From the NCBI GenBank assembly GCA_050084515.1, contig CM114271.1, forward strand, positions 56,668,001-56,732,000: a stretch of DNA of 64,000 bases, read 5' to 3'. The position numbers and the translations under genes are program-made. Under the pieces are notes generated by a model that saw nothing but the letters and a program-made list of their open reading frames with translations, did no database searches and had not been told where the DNA came from. The number at the start of each line of letters is the position of its first letter. Within the stretch, counting starts at the first letter, position 1. The DNA comes from Blasia pusilla. Lineage: Eukaryota; Marchantiophyta; Marchantiopsida; Blasiales. Of the stretch, positions 1 through 11,139 are shown piece after piece.

Positions 1-1034
1 CCGAGCTACCACGAGTTGCTTCGAAGCCTCGAAATGCTCGAGACATGCCCCTATCGCCCCGTTCGCCACGCTTTGCTATGATTCGCTATGGAGAGAGGTC
101 CAACCAGGGTGCCCCAATTGGGATAGGCATCTCCAACAATGGACGAGTCACCAACCAACCAGCCCCTTTGATCTGTTGTCCACCATAGCCAGACCTTGAG
201 CTAGTCCGAGAAATTTCTACCAACAATTACTCTACAAATCCTCAACTAAAATTGAATTTGTTTCAACCAAAATTCAAATGGCCACCATAGCTACCTCTCC
301 ACAAAAAATCAGCTACAAACAAGCTGTGAACTTCGAGCTAAAAATCAGACAAACTTGGTGTCCATACACCTCCAGAATCGCAAATCCGACAGCGCTTCTG
401 CCCAGATTCATGCACACCAAAATCTGCAACACTCTTTCACCACAGTAGCAATCCGCTCTAGACACTCAAGAAAATAGCTTCACATGAGATCACAATAGAG
501 GTAGCAATAGGAATGTCCAACCTACAGAGCTTCCGCACTCCAAGCTCTCCACGTCAGAAAACCGTCGAACACTAACCAAAATCTTCAATCTTTGATAACT
601 TCCAACTCCCTTGACAAAATCCGGCAATCTAAAGTGCGTTGGAAAGCTCTCAGCAAGGCGCTTCTTTCCCAACCAACCACGCACCAGATCCAGACCTCCA
701 ACATAGGCCACAAGCCATGAATATCCACGGCTGAGTACACAATAAGCCCTAACCAGATCCTACTAATCTACGATCGAAGCTACCATCGATCTACTCTAGT
801 TCTTTGAGTGAAATCTGTGAAAGACCTACTCTCATAAAATATGTATAGAATCACATACAATCGAGCCAAACCCACTCCACAATGGAAGAATCCAGGTCGA
901 CACTTGCGGGAACCACCATAGCCAAGAGCCCTACTCACTACCAAGGCTAACTCCCAACACAACAGGCTCAACTCAAAGAACTAACTGTTCTTTGAGTACA
1001 CTCCACACTATATCCTCCAACCTAAGGGCGGGCC
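1..1034 (-). other. Possible retroelement leader, no gene
   Basis: No convincing protein is encoded on either strand. The style resembles the untranslated leader of the copia element at 7.8-8.2 kb. Both contain a segment reading like GTGCGTTGGAAA followed by a CTC-rich stretch (near 634 and near 8009), in the same orientation. I infer that this may be the leader and LTR of another minus-strand retroelement whose coding part lies left of the window. The similarity is short and no second LTR is visible, so the call is weak. Confidence 0.25.
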
Positions 1035-2180
1035 CTAGTGGAAAAGTCACCCTCAACGGAGTAACCCCTAACCCTATGTATGAAACCGCATCTCTACCTA
1101 GACACTACGGCCCTACATAAGGTATGGCCTCTACTAGCACACTTTACTCCACGACATAATCCGTATGGTCATGACAGCCGTCACCGTCAACGGTCCACCG
1201 TCCACCATTCACCATCGGCCGCTGCCGCCGCCTTGCACTGCTCAAAGCCGCGTTCGGCCATTGTCCACCCTTTCGTTTCCATTGCCGCCATTACGGAGTG
1301 GAGGGTCTTCCACGACCATCGTTGATTCTCTGACTTGCGCCGCCACCACGTATTTTGGTTTGGTCGCGACCGTCATCACAGTTTCATCATCAACCAGTGA
1401 TGGCACGTGACCTCAGGTTATGGTGTTTGAGTTTTCATTTCATGCTGCTATGTTGTGATTGGTAGCCGCTCGACGATGATTGAGTACTATGCGGTGACGC
1501 CCGTAGCCGCAATGCGCCCCCGATTGTCGCGTTGTGCCGCTTGTGGCTGCTCCGCACCGTCTGGATCGCGGAGCTGCTCCTTCACTAAGGATCAGAGCAT
1601 GTGAATTTCTGATTAAAGAGGGTATGCCGCCGAGTGCTGCAACCCATTCCCGAGTGTCGTGTTGTTTGTAGCCGTTCCGTGTCACTAGTGCCGCACCGGA
1701 ATGCTGGACCTGCACCGCACATCGAGGAGGTTTGAGCAGCGTCAATACAAAGGAGTACGACTTGCTAATTGGAAGAGTTGTCATCATGACCGAGTTGGGG
1801 TCGAGATTTGCAGTTGCCGAGGAGCAACATCAACATTATTGTCAGGTTACCCATCCTGGTCTCTTACCCTACACGTGTGAGGGATTTCCAGGTATTGGGA
1901 AGTTATTTGGGATATTGGGTTTTGTGGTAATGCTGAGAGCATCGATGATGTATGGGTTTAGGGGACATTGACCTATGTGGGATGTCCAGAGTTGAGGATG
2001 CTTTGTCGATGAGACAATAGATAAGTTGATTTTCCACACACGCTGCTTGTTGCCGCATAGCACACGTCTTAGTGAGAGAGTATAGATTGAGTGCCGCATA
2101 TTTAGTTTGAGTGATTGAGGGATTACTCGCGAGATTAGGAGTGATCGTGTGAGAGGGGCACGAGGGGCACGAAGGCCATC
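1035..2180 (+). other. No gene; probable 5' part of gypsy element
   Basis: This stretch lies between the leader-like sequence and the first recognisable Gag residues of the gypsy element. Open frames are short and overlap on both strands. I could not find a copy of the 3' LTR (14,108-14,287) here, nor a TGGTATCAG-type primer binding site, so the 5' LTR is missing, diverged or outside the window. Confidence 0.3.
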
Positions 2181-3480
2181 ATGGCGTCCTTTCAAGATTT
2201 TGAGAGGCGAGGTAGTGGACCTGAGAGTAGCTCTGGAGGTGCGAGTGGTGCGAGGTTTCGAGGATCTCCATGTGAGAGACCACTAATATCTCTTTCTGTG
2301 TCATCTTCAAACGAGGGGGAACCTGTAGAGGAGTGTGTTAGTGATCCACCATACATATTGAGTGGTCCTACTAGTTGAGCGTACGAGAAAAACGACGAGC
2401 TTCCTTTCATCGAGGTTTGGAGGTTTTAGGGTACTGTAGGCACTATAGAGCTACACGACTTCATTGTGTGACTCACAGCGGGCTAGGAACACTAGAGAGT
2501 TCAACCCGCTTATAGCATGAAACGGTATGTTCCAGCATTTTAAAGGGGGCGCCTATGGACGATTACCATGAGTTCTCCCATAGATATGCCCAGAAGATTG
2601 AGGCATGGCAACTCTACTATGACCCACATTATGTGTCATGGACGGAGCTGTTCCCAGATGAGGAGGAGGAGTCACGAGAGGCTACTTTCTCTTCCACTAG
2701 TGATGTTTTAGGAGGGATCACTCGCACTGGAGCAATTGCACCATATAGTCAAGTTCGTCCCAGGTTTAACCCTATGGTTGAGTTCTTCGCTGAGTTGAGG
2801 CGAGCTATTAGGGGGTACAGACGGAGAAGTTACGGAGCATCCACGACCTTCCACCGCCTTCATATGCGGCTTAGCAGCTGTTGCCTACTATTACTTGTTG
2901 GTCATGTGGTGGAGCCCATCATCAGGATGATTGCACTCATCATGATCATGGACGTGTGCCTCAGCATGAAGAAGGAGAGGGTGCTGCACCAGGAGGTTAT
3001 CAATGTGACTATTGTCAGAGGTATGGTCACACACGCGCTAGGTGTTTCAGTTTACACCTTGAGCTATGTCTAGACCGAGGGACAGAGAGGGCACCAGAGC
3101 GAGTAGCCGGTCCGGGTGGGCCTAGAGATCGTGCCCCTAATGGTCCCGTTGGGGGATAAGGAGCTCGAGTTGCCCGACAGGATGGTTGAGCTGCCCATGG
3201 AGGAGGTAGAATCCCACCACCTAGACGCGTCAAGGGAGATGCCAAGGCTGGGATGGCTGCTTAGATACAACAGCTACATGAGCAGATTGTCAATAGGCAT
3301 TGAGGTAACCCGATGCCGGATCCATGGCATCGACATCATATGGAGCACCCAAAGATATGGAGGATCCTGGTTGGATGTGCGAGGTTGCCCAGATGGAGGC
3401 CGCCGTAGTTGTGATACGTGGAGGAGCCGTAGAGTTGGATCCACAACGAGGGAAATCCAAGAAACATACTAGGCTTCCTT
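2181..3480 (+). pseudogene. Gypsy Gag with two CCHC zinc knuckles (broken)
   Basis: Gag is the capsid/nucleocapsid part of an LTR retrotransposon and binds the RNA genome. An acidic, aromatic-rich segment from 2,555 is followed, after a frameshift near 2,870, by two Cys/His clusters at about 2,900-3,055. The first reads CWSCGGAHHQDDC, a slightly irregular knuckle. The second reads CDYCQRYGHTRARC, a perfect C-X2-C-X4-H-X4-C. Stops upstream (for example near 2,376 and 2,430) show that the frame is not intact. Position upstream of protease, DNMT and RT fits Gag. The N-terminal part (from 2,181) is assigned by position only. Confidence 0.7.
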
Positions 3481-3686
3481 AGTCTTTCATGTTGTTCGAG
3501 GCGATGAGGACCCCATCGATGGGTCTTGCTCAGGGTTCCCGGAGAGTTGGTGATGTTATTGGTGTGCATGCACGGAGGGCAATGGGAGAAGATGTGAAAA
3601 AACTCCTAAACAAGCATAATTGGTGGAAAATGGTGCTCACACACACACACCACCGTGGAGAACAAAATTTGCAATGAGAGAATGAG

Positions 3687-3902
3687 TGGACGCCGGTCCT
3701 CTTCTCAATTATATAGGATATGTACAAGAAATCCTAACCCTAACCTTAACCATAGTCTCGAGTTAGACTAATTGTGATTAACTAACCCTAGTTAAGATAA
3801 TCGCGCTTAACTGACTAACCAAGATTAAGCTTCCCTACTTCGTGTGAGTACCAGATTTAGCACTTCAAGTGTCTCATGAGCTTGACTGTAACTCAATCTT
3901 CA
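3687..3902 (-). repeat. Copia 3' LTR
   Basis: This 216-bp terminal repeat is the left member of the pair, which is the 3' LTR of the minus-strand element. It contains the telomere-like string CCTAACCCTAACCTTAACC, but only inside the LTR. The RNase H stop codon (complement of 3,893-3,895) overlaps the LTR by about ten bases. Confidence 0.85.
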
Positions 3903-5299
3903 ATGCTCCCCCTCAAGCTCATATCGATATCTCTAACGCCTAAATCATTTCTAAACATCTCAAACTTATCTCTAGACAATGCCTTTGTACAAATGTCAGC
4001 AATTTGTTGATCCGTACCTATATACACAAGATCAATTTCTCCTACAAACACTTTCTTTCTGATAAAATGATAGTACACCTCAACATGCTTTGTACGAGCA
4101 TGAAACACATGGTTATTAGCAAGCTTGATGCTACTTATATTGTCTGCATATATTACACTAGGTCTTAAGTTACTAACACCAATGTCAACAAGTAATCGAT
4201 GGAGCCACACCGCCTCACATGCTGCATTGGTTGCTCCTCTATACTCAGCCTCTGTTGAAGGTAAAGCAACTATAGGTTGCTTCTTTGAAGCCCAAATTAT
4301 AGCTACGCTTCCCAAAGTAAAGAAATAACCAGATGTGGATGTCGATCAGACACACTTTCTACCCAATCAACATCTGTGAATCCCTGTAATTGAAAACTCG
4401 GAGAAGGTTCAAATTGAAGTCCGAATTGAATAGAGAATTTCATACTGCATGATCCTCCTCACAGCATCAAGGTGAGGTTTTCGAGGTGCTTGCATAAATT
4501 GGCTCACTAGGCCAATACCATAACTCAAATCTGATCTGGTTATAGTTAGATAGATCAAAATTCCAACTATGCGCCTGTACATATTAGAATCTGCAAGCAA
4601 CTCTCCTTCATCCACTCTTAACTTTTACTCTGGTCCAACGGTGTAGAGATTGGCTTACAAGCCGTCATACCATATTTTGGATGTATGTATGCAATCTTGC
4701 CATACCAAGCTCTTGGAGCTTGTTTGAGCCCGTATAGAGCTTTCTTCAACCTGAATACGCAAAATGCAAACTTGGGATGTTCGTATCTAGGTGGTTGAGT
4801 CATATATAACTCCTCGTATAGATCTCCATTCAAGAAGGCATTCTTGACGTCCATGTGATGTAATCTCCACTTCTTACTTACTACAACTCCAACCACTATT
4901 CTCGTAGCCGCCATCTTTACAATAGGGCTAAATGTTTCCTCATAATCGATACCATATTGTTGTGCATAGCCCTTAGCCACCAATCTCGCTTTGTAGCTGT
5001 TAATTGTACCATCTTGATTGCCCTTGATTTTGTAAACCAATAGCTTCCTTACCGCAAGGTATATCAACCAGCTCCCATGTCTGTTGATGTCTTAATGCAA
5101 CAAGCTCTTCTTCCATAGCTTCAATCCATTCGACTTTACTTGCAGCTTCTTCAAAAAAACTCGGCTCTTGTTCTTGAAGGGTAGTCATCATATATGCATG
5201 ATGTGTCGCAAGGAAAACTTCATTTATGAATCTATGAACTGGATGTGTAACTCTACTTGATTTACGAAGTTGTCGTTTAGAGGTAGATGCCTCTGACAC
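3893..5299 (-). pseudogene. Copia reverse transcriptase-RNase H, RT core deleted
   Basis: Family role: copies element RNA into DNA and degrades the template. Recognisable RT signatures are WIEAMEEELVAL (near 5,150), YKARLVAKGYAQ, ETFSPIVK, MDVKNAFLNG (first catalytic Asp motif) and ALYGLKQAPRAWY (near 4,710). Directly after RAWYGKI the protein jumps to the segment ending STPLDQ, so about 110 residues containing the YVDD catalytic motif are missing. The chain continues in other frames through YRRIVGILIYLT (RT-RNase H connection) and ends with RNase H signatures STEAEYRGA and ADICTKALSRDKFEMFR. At least two frameshifts and the deletion make this copy inactive. Confidence 0.85.
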
Positions 5300-5431
5300 C
5301 TAACTCGAGCTTTGACTAGTGTCAAGAGACTGAATACGTACTCTTCCCGTCCATTGACTCAAAGATTTAAATGATGAATCTAGGACCTCTTCTAATCCTA
5401 CACTAGTACTTAGAGAAGTTGAAGACAATGT

Positions 5432-6790
5432 CTATTGGTTTACAGTCATATTCTCCCCTTCAATAGAGAAGTTTAGAGGTGGAATAGGCTTAGATTGAGC
5501 ATACAATGACTTTAGCTCATCAAAGACAATATCCCGACTAATAATAAGCTGCTTAGAGGATGGAGTGTAGCACTTATATCCCTCAGTTCCATCAGCATAG
5601 CCAATGGAGATACATCTTTCAGACTTGGGGTCTAATTTCTGACGTCTCTCAGAAGGAACATGAGCATAACAAATACAGCCAAATACTTTCAAGAAGGAAA
5701 AATCACGTTTACTTCTTATGAAGACTTCGAATGGAGTTTTATCATGAACTCCTGTTGTTGGAGTTCGGTTGATTAAGAAGACTGCACATGCTACAACCTC
5801 TGCCCTATACACCTTAGGCATGTTCTTCTCATCTAGCATAGCTCATGCCGCTTTAGCAATATATCAATTCTTTCTCTCAGTTACTCCATTAAGTTGTGGA
5901 GTGTAACGATAAGTCACTTGACGTTGGATGCCATTCTGACGTAAATAATCATCAAACTCTGTTGAAAGATACTCTCCTCCTCCATCACAACGCAATTTCA
6001 GAATGTGTTGTCTAGTTGCTTCTCTACTAGAACTCTGAATTTTTGGAACACTGAGAATACCTCTAACTTGGCTTTCAGAAAGTATACCCATATATACCTA
6101 GAGAAGTCATCAATAAATGAAACAAAGTAATGGCAACCACTAAGGCTTTGTTGTGATGTTGTCCACACATCACTATGGATCAACTCCAATATCTTGGATG
6201 CTCTTCTATCTTGCATTGGAAAAGAAAATCTAGCTTGTTTCCCAAATTGGCGCAGGAGATACCTCTAACGTAGCAGGACTCGCTAATTTAGGGAGTCCTA
6301 CTACTATATTAGATGATGAAAGACTTTGTAATCTTTGAAGATTCATATGTCCAATTCTTTTATGCCACACATTTAGATTTATGACTTGTTGGCCGATTTG
6401 ACCATAAATTGCTGTTTGAATCTCTGGCATAGAAATATCTAATTTGAACATTCTGCCAGATCTAGTTCCTTTGGCTATCGTAGTCTGGTCATCCATTATT
6501 TCAATGAAACAACCATCTACGTTAAACTTCACATGATAACCGTGTTGTACTATCTGTCCTACAGAGATCAGGTTTCTTGCAATGGTAGGAACATAGAGAA
6601 CATTTCCAAGAGCACAAAGACTATCTGATGTTATTGGAACTTTACCACTATGCGTGATATGATGTTGAGTGTCATCTCTTGTGAGCACAATTGCAGGATC
6701 TTTCATTGGCTCTAAACTACTTAATCATTTAGCTTGTGAGGTCATGTGATTTGATGCACCAGAGTCAATGTGTCAATCTGTTGTCCGGTC
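5432..6790 (-). pseudogene. Copia protease and integrase (broken)
   Basis: The protease active site reads HIDSGASNHMT (complement of about 6,745-6,775). It is preceded by a TGA where the family has Trp, a single G-to-A change. It is followed by a GAG-pre-integrase segment with the zinc-binding VWHKRIGHMN (near 6,370). The integrase core contains LIHSDVW, FIDDFSRYIWVYFL, a GGGEY motif at the second catalytic Asp region and GVTERKN with the catalytic Glu (near 5,870). The C-terminal part (5,432-5,839) reads FLINRTPTTG and FGCICYAHVP, typical of copia integrase tails. Frameshifts occur near 6,230 and 6,000 and a stop near 5,845. Confidence 0.85.
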
Positions 6791-6889
6791 TTTCTTGACC
6801 ATTGCTCCCATATGACGAGTCATAATCAAGAGATGCTCCATTTGTGAATGTTGTTGTTCTTGCTACTGCTCTTGGTGTTGTTGCTCCAT

Positions 6890-7795
6890 ATAGTTTTGTT
6901 GCTGTAAGGCTTCTGTTCTCATATTTGCCTTCTTCTTGAAGCAAAACTTTGCATAGTGACCCTTTATCCCACAGTAATTACAAGATCCAGGGACCCTTTG
7001 TTGCTGACCCCAACCCCAATAGTTTCCACCATCACCACCTTGTGATTGTGTGTGGTACTAGTTCGTAGTTGACTGAGTGACGTTATATTGAGTGCCTCTT
7101 TCTCCATATGCTTGATATCCACCCTGACCACGGAAGTTTTTGCCACGACCCCTGCCTCTATTTCATCCATAACCTGCAAATAGCGCACTCTCTTGTAGAC
7201 TAGACAAGCTACCGCTGCCTACTAGACGCATGCATCTCTTCATTGATTAATAGAGGGACTAACTCTTGAAAGGTTGGATACTTCTCTCTCATAGAGATAG
7301 AGCTCTCAAAAGACTTGTAATCCTTTGGAAGGCCTTGAAGAATGAACAAACTCAGATCATCATCTTCCACCTTCACTTCAATCTATTCAACTGATCAACA
7401 ATATGTCTAATACTCAAAATAGAATTATTGATGCTTTGTGATCCTTTCCCCACTTCGTTCAATTTTTGTTTCAATTCTAGCTTTCTGGCCTTTGTAGATG
7501 TCGTGAACAGCTTTTCCAATGCATCCCAAGCGTCCTTCGGAGTATCAACATCTTGAATGTGACCCATCATTGGCAAACTGATCATTATTAAAATATAGTG
7601 GATTACTTGCCTTAAGCGTTTGCTCCAGGCGCGAACATTCAAGTGTATTGAGTCACCTTCTGGCTTGGCCTCATCACCTATGACAAGATCCCATAGTTCT
7701 TGACCCATGAGAAATTATTTCGTGCGAAACTTCCAAACGTTGTAATTCTGCTTATCTAGCTCCTTGCTTGTGATTGCTGTTGAGGAATACTCCAT
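6890..7795 (-). pseudogene. Copia Gag with CCHC knuckle (broken)
   Basis: The start is the ATG complement of 7,793-7,795, giving MEYSSTAITSKELDKQNYN, then WKFRTK and an in-frame TAA. Gag resumes at MGQELWDLVIG with TPKDAWDALEKLF and ARKLELKQKL, the UBN2/DUF4219-type Gag of plant copia elements. A Gly/Gln/Tyr-rich linker leads to the nucleocapsid knuckle CNYCGIKGHYAKFC (C-X2-C-X4-H-X4-C) near 6,930-6,980, in another frame. Stops and a frameshift separate the pieces. Confidence 0.8.
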
Positions 7796-8213
7796 GACGA
7801 ATGATTTCACTCAGAAAAACGTAATTTCAGGCTTTTCACTACTCCAATTGAAGTATAGACCACTCCTCCACAGAAATTGACCTGAAATTTGCCAAAATTG
7901 ATCAATTGTATGAAAGAACTAGTCAAAATTGGACTTTTATTCACTAATTGCATTTTCCTATAGTGAAATTGCTACTGCATGAGCTCAGAATGTCAAAATC
8001 GAGCGATTTTGGGTGCGTTGGAAATCTCTTGACGAGCTCTACAACATAAGCTTTGGAAATTGCGGACCAAATGGCTAAAATTACCGGGAAAGCCCTAAAA
8101 AATGCCTCCAAAGTTTATTCACCGTCAAAGCTCCATCTGAAATCTGCATAAAATTTTATGCAGAGCTCATTGGGTGCGTCTAGTCTGCAAGAGAATGCAT
8201 TATTTGCAGGTTA

Positions 8214-8429
8214 TGGACGCTGGTCCTCTTCTCAATTATATAGGATATGTACAAGAAATCCTAACCCTAATCTTAACCATAGTCTCGAGTTAGACTAATT
8301 GAGATTAAGTAATCCTTGTTAAGATAATCGTGCTTAACAGACTAACCAAGATTAAGCTTCCCTACTTCGTGTGAGTACCAAATATAGCAATTCAGGTGTC
8401 TCATGAGCTTGACTATAACTCAATCTTCA
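8214..8429 (-). repeat. Copia 5' LTR
   Basis: This is the right member of the 216-bp pair and the 5' LTR of the minus-strand copia element. The sense sequence after it starts TAACCTGCAAATAATGC. It does not carry the usual plant copia Met-tRNA primer binding site (TGGTATCAG), so the leader here may be rearranged. Confidence 0.85.
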
Positions 8430-8722
8430 ATATAAGTGAGTGCGAAAACTCCTATTGTTGATGCTCAAGAGGAGCATGTGTCGAGTACGATGTTGGGGCG
8501 GCCACGATGGTATACCGTGCTCCGCTATTTTCTGCTTCCAATGTTATGACATTGGGAGGTACGCCCGCCGAGGTGTTCCGGCTGGCTGCTATGCTATGTG
8601 AGCATGGAGTTGGAGTTCCTGCATCACGTTCACAGGTGATTGCAGAGGAGGTGATGGACCTGCCCTTGGAGCTGATGCTCGGGCCATCCACATGAGATTC
8701 ATGGCAGGGTGCGGCTATTAGG

Positions 8723-9190
8723 ATGGCAGAGATGTCCGCTAGATCCGCGATAGAGCGTGCCATGGCTTCTCCTCGTGTTGTGTTGCTGGATAACCGAGGA
8801 GAGGTCTTCCAATTGGTGAGTCCCGGAGGTAGAGATTTTAGTCCGCAATGCGTCTTGTTGGATTCAGGAGCGCAACCCTTGATGTTGGGAAAAGCGTCAT
8901 TCAAAGGATTGGGCTTGACGAGAGCCGATGTGGAGCATTGTCCATTCCGGATACAGACATCCTTGGGTGGAGCGAGAACCACATAGTATATCACGCGATA
9001 GGAGGTCATGGTGAGGATTCACCCGGAACATCCTACAGATGAGTCCGTGGTGTAAGCCAAGGCGATAGTGACTGATGCAAAGTCATATGACGTTTTGGTT
9101 GGTTGAGCAGTGTTATACCCAATGGAGTTTTCCTTGGATATTGGGAGGAGTCAGCGTCCTACAGACGAGGATGGCAGTTAGGTGATGGGC
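8723..9190 (+). pseudogene. Gypsy aspartic protease (broken)
   Basis: Retropepsin processes the Gag-Pol polyprotein. The active-site loop is visible as CVLLDSGAQPLMLGK at about 8,848-8,895, with the catalytic DSGA. After a frameshift near 8,985 the chain continues as VRIHPEHPTDESVV, then TDAKSYDVLVG and AVLYPMEFSLD, which resembles the second half of a retropepsin (the D-x-L-x-G region). Stops at about 9,053 and 9,104 break it. The tail after 9,160 reads LGDGRL-like in a third frame and is shared with the second copy at 34.9-35.0 kb. Confidence 0.7.
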
Positions 9191-9420
9191 GCCTTAGCTT
9201 ATTACCCATTCGATTCACAAGTGCAGTGATCGAGCGACAGCCATGAGAGATGGCGACCTTAGCAGCATTTCGTAGTGCCATCACTTGGCCTGGTGATTTG
9301 ATTGAGGGACATGTCCATGCAGAGGATACTCTCATTCTTGACATTTCTATGGAGAGGAGTGTCATGGTAGCCGCATTAGTCCGTGGAGGAGAGGTGCCGC
9401 TTTGGGGCTCGACTTAGGAG

Positions 9421-10551
9421 CTTCGATGCTTAGTCACTAAGCATGTGCAGACCGCGTGGAGCGAGACATTTGCATTTAAGTGTGACGGGTCAGAGGAACC
9501 CCAAGTAGGCAGGAATGCTGCTATGACCCCTTTGGACACCACCTTGATTGTGTGGTGCATCCAAGAGGAGGGTATTCGGGTGTTGGATCTCTTTGGAGGG
9601 ATCAACACTGGGTTAGCTGTTGTTTTGCACATTGGAATGCACGTGCAGCAGTACCTGTATGTGGAGATTGATGATGTTGCGAGGCGTGCTTCAATTCACC
9701 ATGTGGCATAGTTATGCCTCCATTTTCCCGACTTGTTGTCTACATCCGCCATTCACGGTTATCAGAGATCCCTACCGAGGGAGATTTCATTGTTGGGGAT
9801 GCAGGACTTGGAGCAGATAGGGACCATAGAATTGGTTATTTCTGGTTGGCCGTGTCAGGGCCAATCGAGTGCAGGACGAGGTAGCGGGTTAGCTGACGCT
9901 TGGTCCAGGTTATTTTGGGAGATGATGCGGATCTTGCGACATTTATAGAGCATCAGCCTCGTTCTCTAGCATATATTTTGGAGAATGTGTCAATTTTGGG
10001 CGATTCAAGGTCCCGCATGGTGACGAGTGCACATCAGGTGCATGCATGGATCGGCCCGAAAGTGTTGTTAGATACGGCGAGTGTAGGTTCTAGAGCACAC
10101 CGCCCGCGTCTTTGGTGGACCAACTTGGTACCACATAAGGTGTTGTGGAGGGCTTATGCTAGAGTGGATCATCCCTCCGATTTGTTGGTGGATTCTATAT
10201 TGGATTTGGGCCGTCAATCACAGGCAGTTTGGCATGATGATCGACCGCGTTGAGTGTGGTTAACAGGATTGGCATGCCACGACCTTTCCCACATTGGTGA
10301 GTTTTCCCGCTTCCTATGTATTCAAGGAGGCAAGACTAGGCTTGGTTTGGAATGACCAAGTACAGAGGTTGGTGGAGCCCAACGCCGATGAGCAAGAGCG
10401 AGCGATGGGATTCCCCACAGGAGTGACGGCAGTACCGTCACTATCGGAGGTATCACAATGTCATGTCTTGGGTCAGGAAATGGACCTGAACTGCTTGACA
10501 TGGATTTTCAGCTTAGGAGTAGTTGAGCAACGTCGTTTGAGGATGCGATAG
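9421..10551 (+). pseudogene. C5 cytosine DNA methyltransferase domain inside gypsy pol
   Basis: C5 methyltransferases transfer methyl from S-adenosylmethionine to cytosine in DNA. The diagnostic motifs appear in order. Motif I is RVLDLFGGINTG (9,578-9,613). An acidic YVEID follows a strand later (motif II-like). Motif IV with the catalytic Cys is GWPCQGQSSAGRG, the TGT codon being 9,853-9,855, followed by SRLFWEMMRIL. Motif VI is YILENV (Glu codon 9,981). Motif VIII-like is AHRPRLWWTNL (near 10,095-10,125). The C-terminal motifs are ERAMGFPTG and a LGQEMDLN-type motif X (10,400-10,500). The domain is about 375 residues, normal for a catalytic domain. Motifs I, IV and IX-X share the RT frame, while VI-VIII are shifted. 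Stops near 9,709 and 9,946 break it. It lies between protease and RT, where no gypsy element normally has a domain. The subfamily is not determined. Confidence 0.88.
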
Positions 10552-11139
10552 ATCACAAAAGATGCGTTGGTGAGCCCCATGCCTACCGAGACGGTTGAGG
10601 CAGTGGTTGGGGGCGAGACCCGGGGAGATCGACACACCAAGGATGATTGGAAGAGACATCCTTGGACTTCTTGGGATGTTTTGGAGGTACGCCAGAAGAT
10701 GGTAGCCACAACATCGAGCATGGTTCAGGGTACTATAAATGGTGATCCAATTTTGTTGTTGGCTGTAAGGGAGCAGTCGAGTTTTGTTTTCCGAGACGGG
10801 GTTGCACCATAGCAACCACCAACATCCGCGTCGGAAAGTCCTCCTGTAGTCACGATGGAGACTTGGGAGCCAGATATGGGCCCTAAGTTGACAAGAGGAG
10901 AGCGGCGCCGGATACACTAGTTCCTTAGGAGTTATAGGAGCTATTTTGCATTTAGTATGTAGGATTTGGGTACGTTGAAGGGTCCAGGGATCTGCATTGA
11001 GTTGTCGAGTGACACTTCAATCTTCCGATGACCTTACAAGTACAGTGACATGGAGAGAGCTTTGATTCAGAGTAGGAGCCAGGACTTGGTTGGATCAGAA
11101 CTAGTGGAGATGTCGCATGGAGAGTATACATCTACCACT

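Larger units (their letters stand above)
3687..8429 (-). mobile_element. Ty1/copia retrotransposon nested in the gypsy element
   Basis: Two 216-bp direct repeats (3,687-3,902 and 8,214-8,429) begin with TG and end with CA. They flank minus-strand coding sequence in copia order: Gag, protease, integrase, reverse transcriptase, RNase H. The 3' LTR is preceded by a polypurine tract (sense strand GAGGGGGAGCAT, complement of 3,903-3,914), which fixes that boundary. The LTRs differ at roughly 14 of 216 positions, so the insertion is not recent. Several frames are broken and the RT core is deleted. I could not see a clean 5-bp target duplication: the left flank reads ATGAG and the right flank ATATA. 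Confidence 0.88.

Noticed and set aside
3733-3754. Interstitial telomere repeat (CCCTAA-like)
   Set aside because: Only two imperfect units, and the same string recurs at the same place in both copia LTRs, so it belongs to the LTR.
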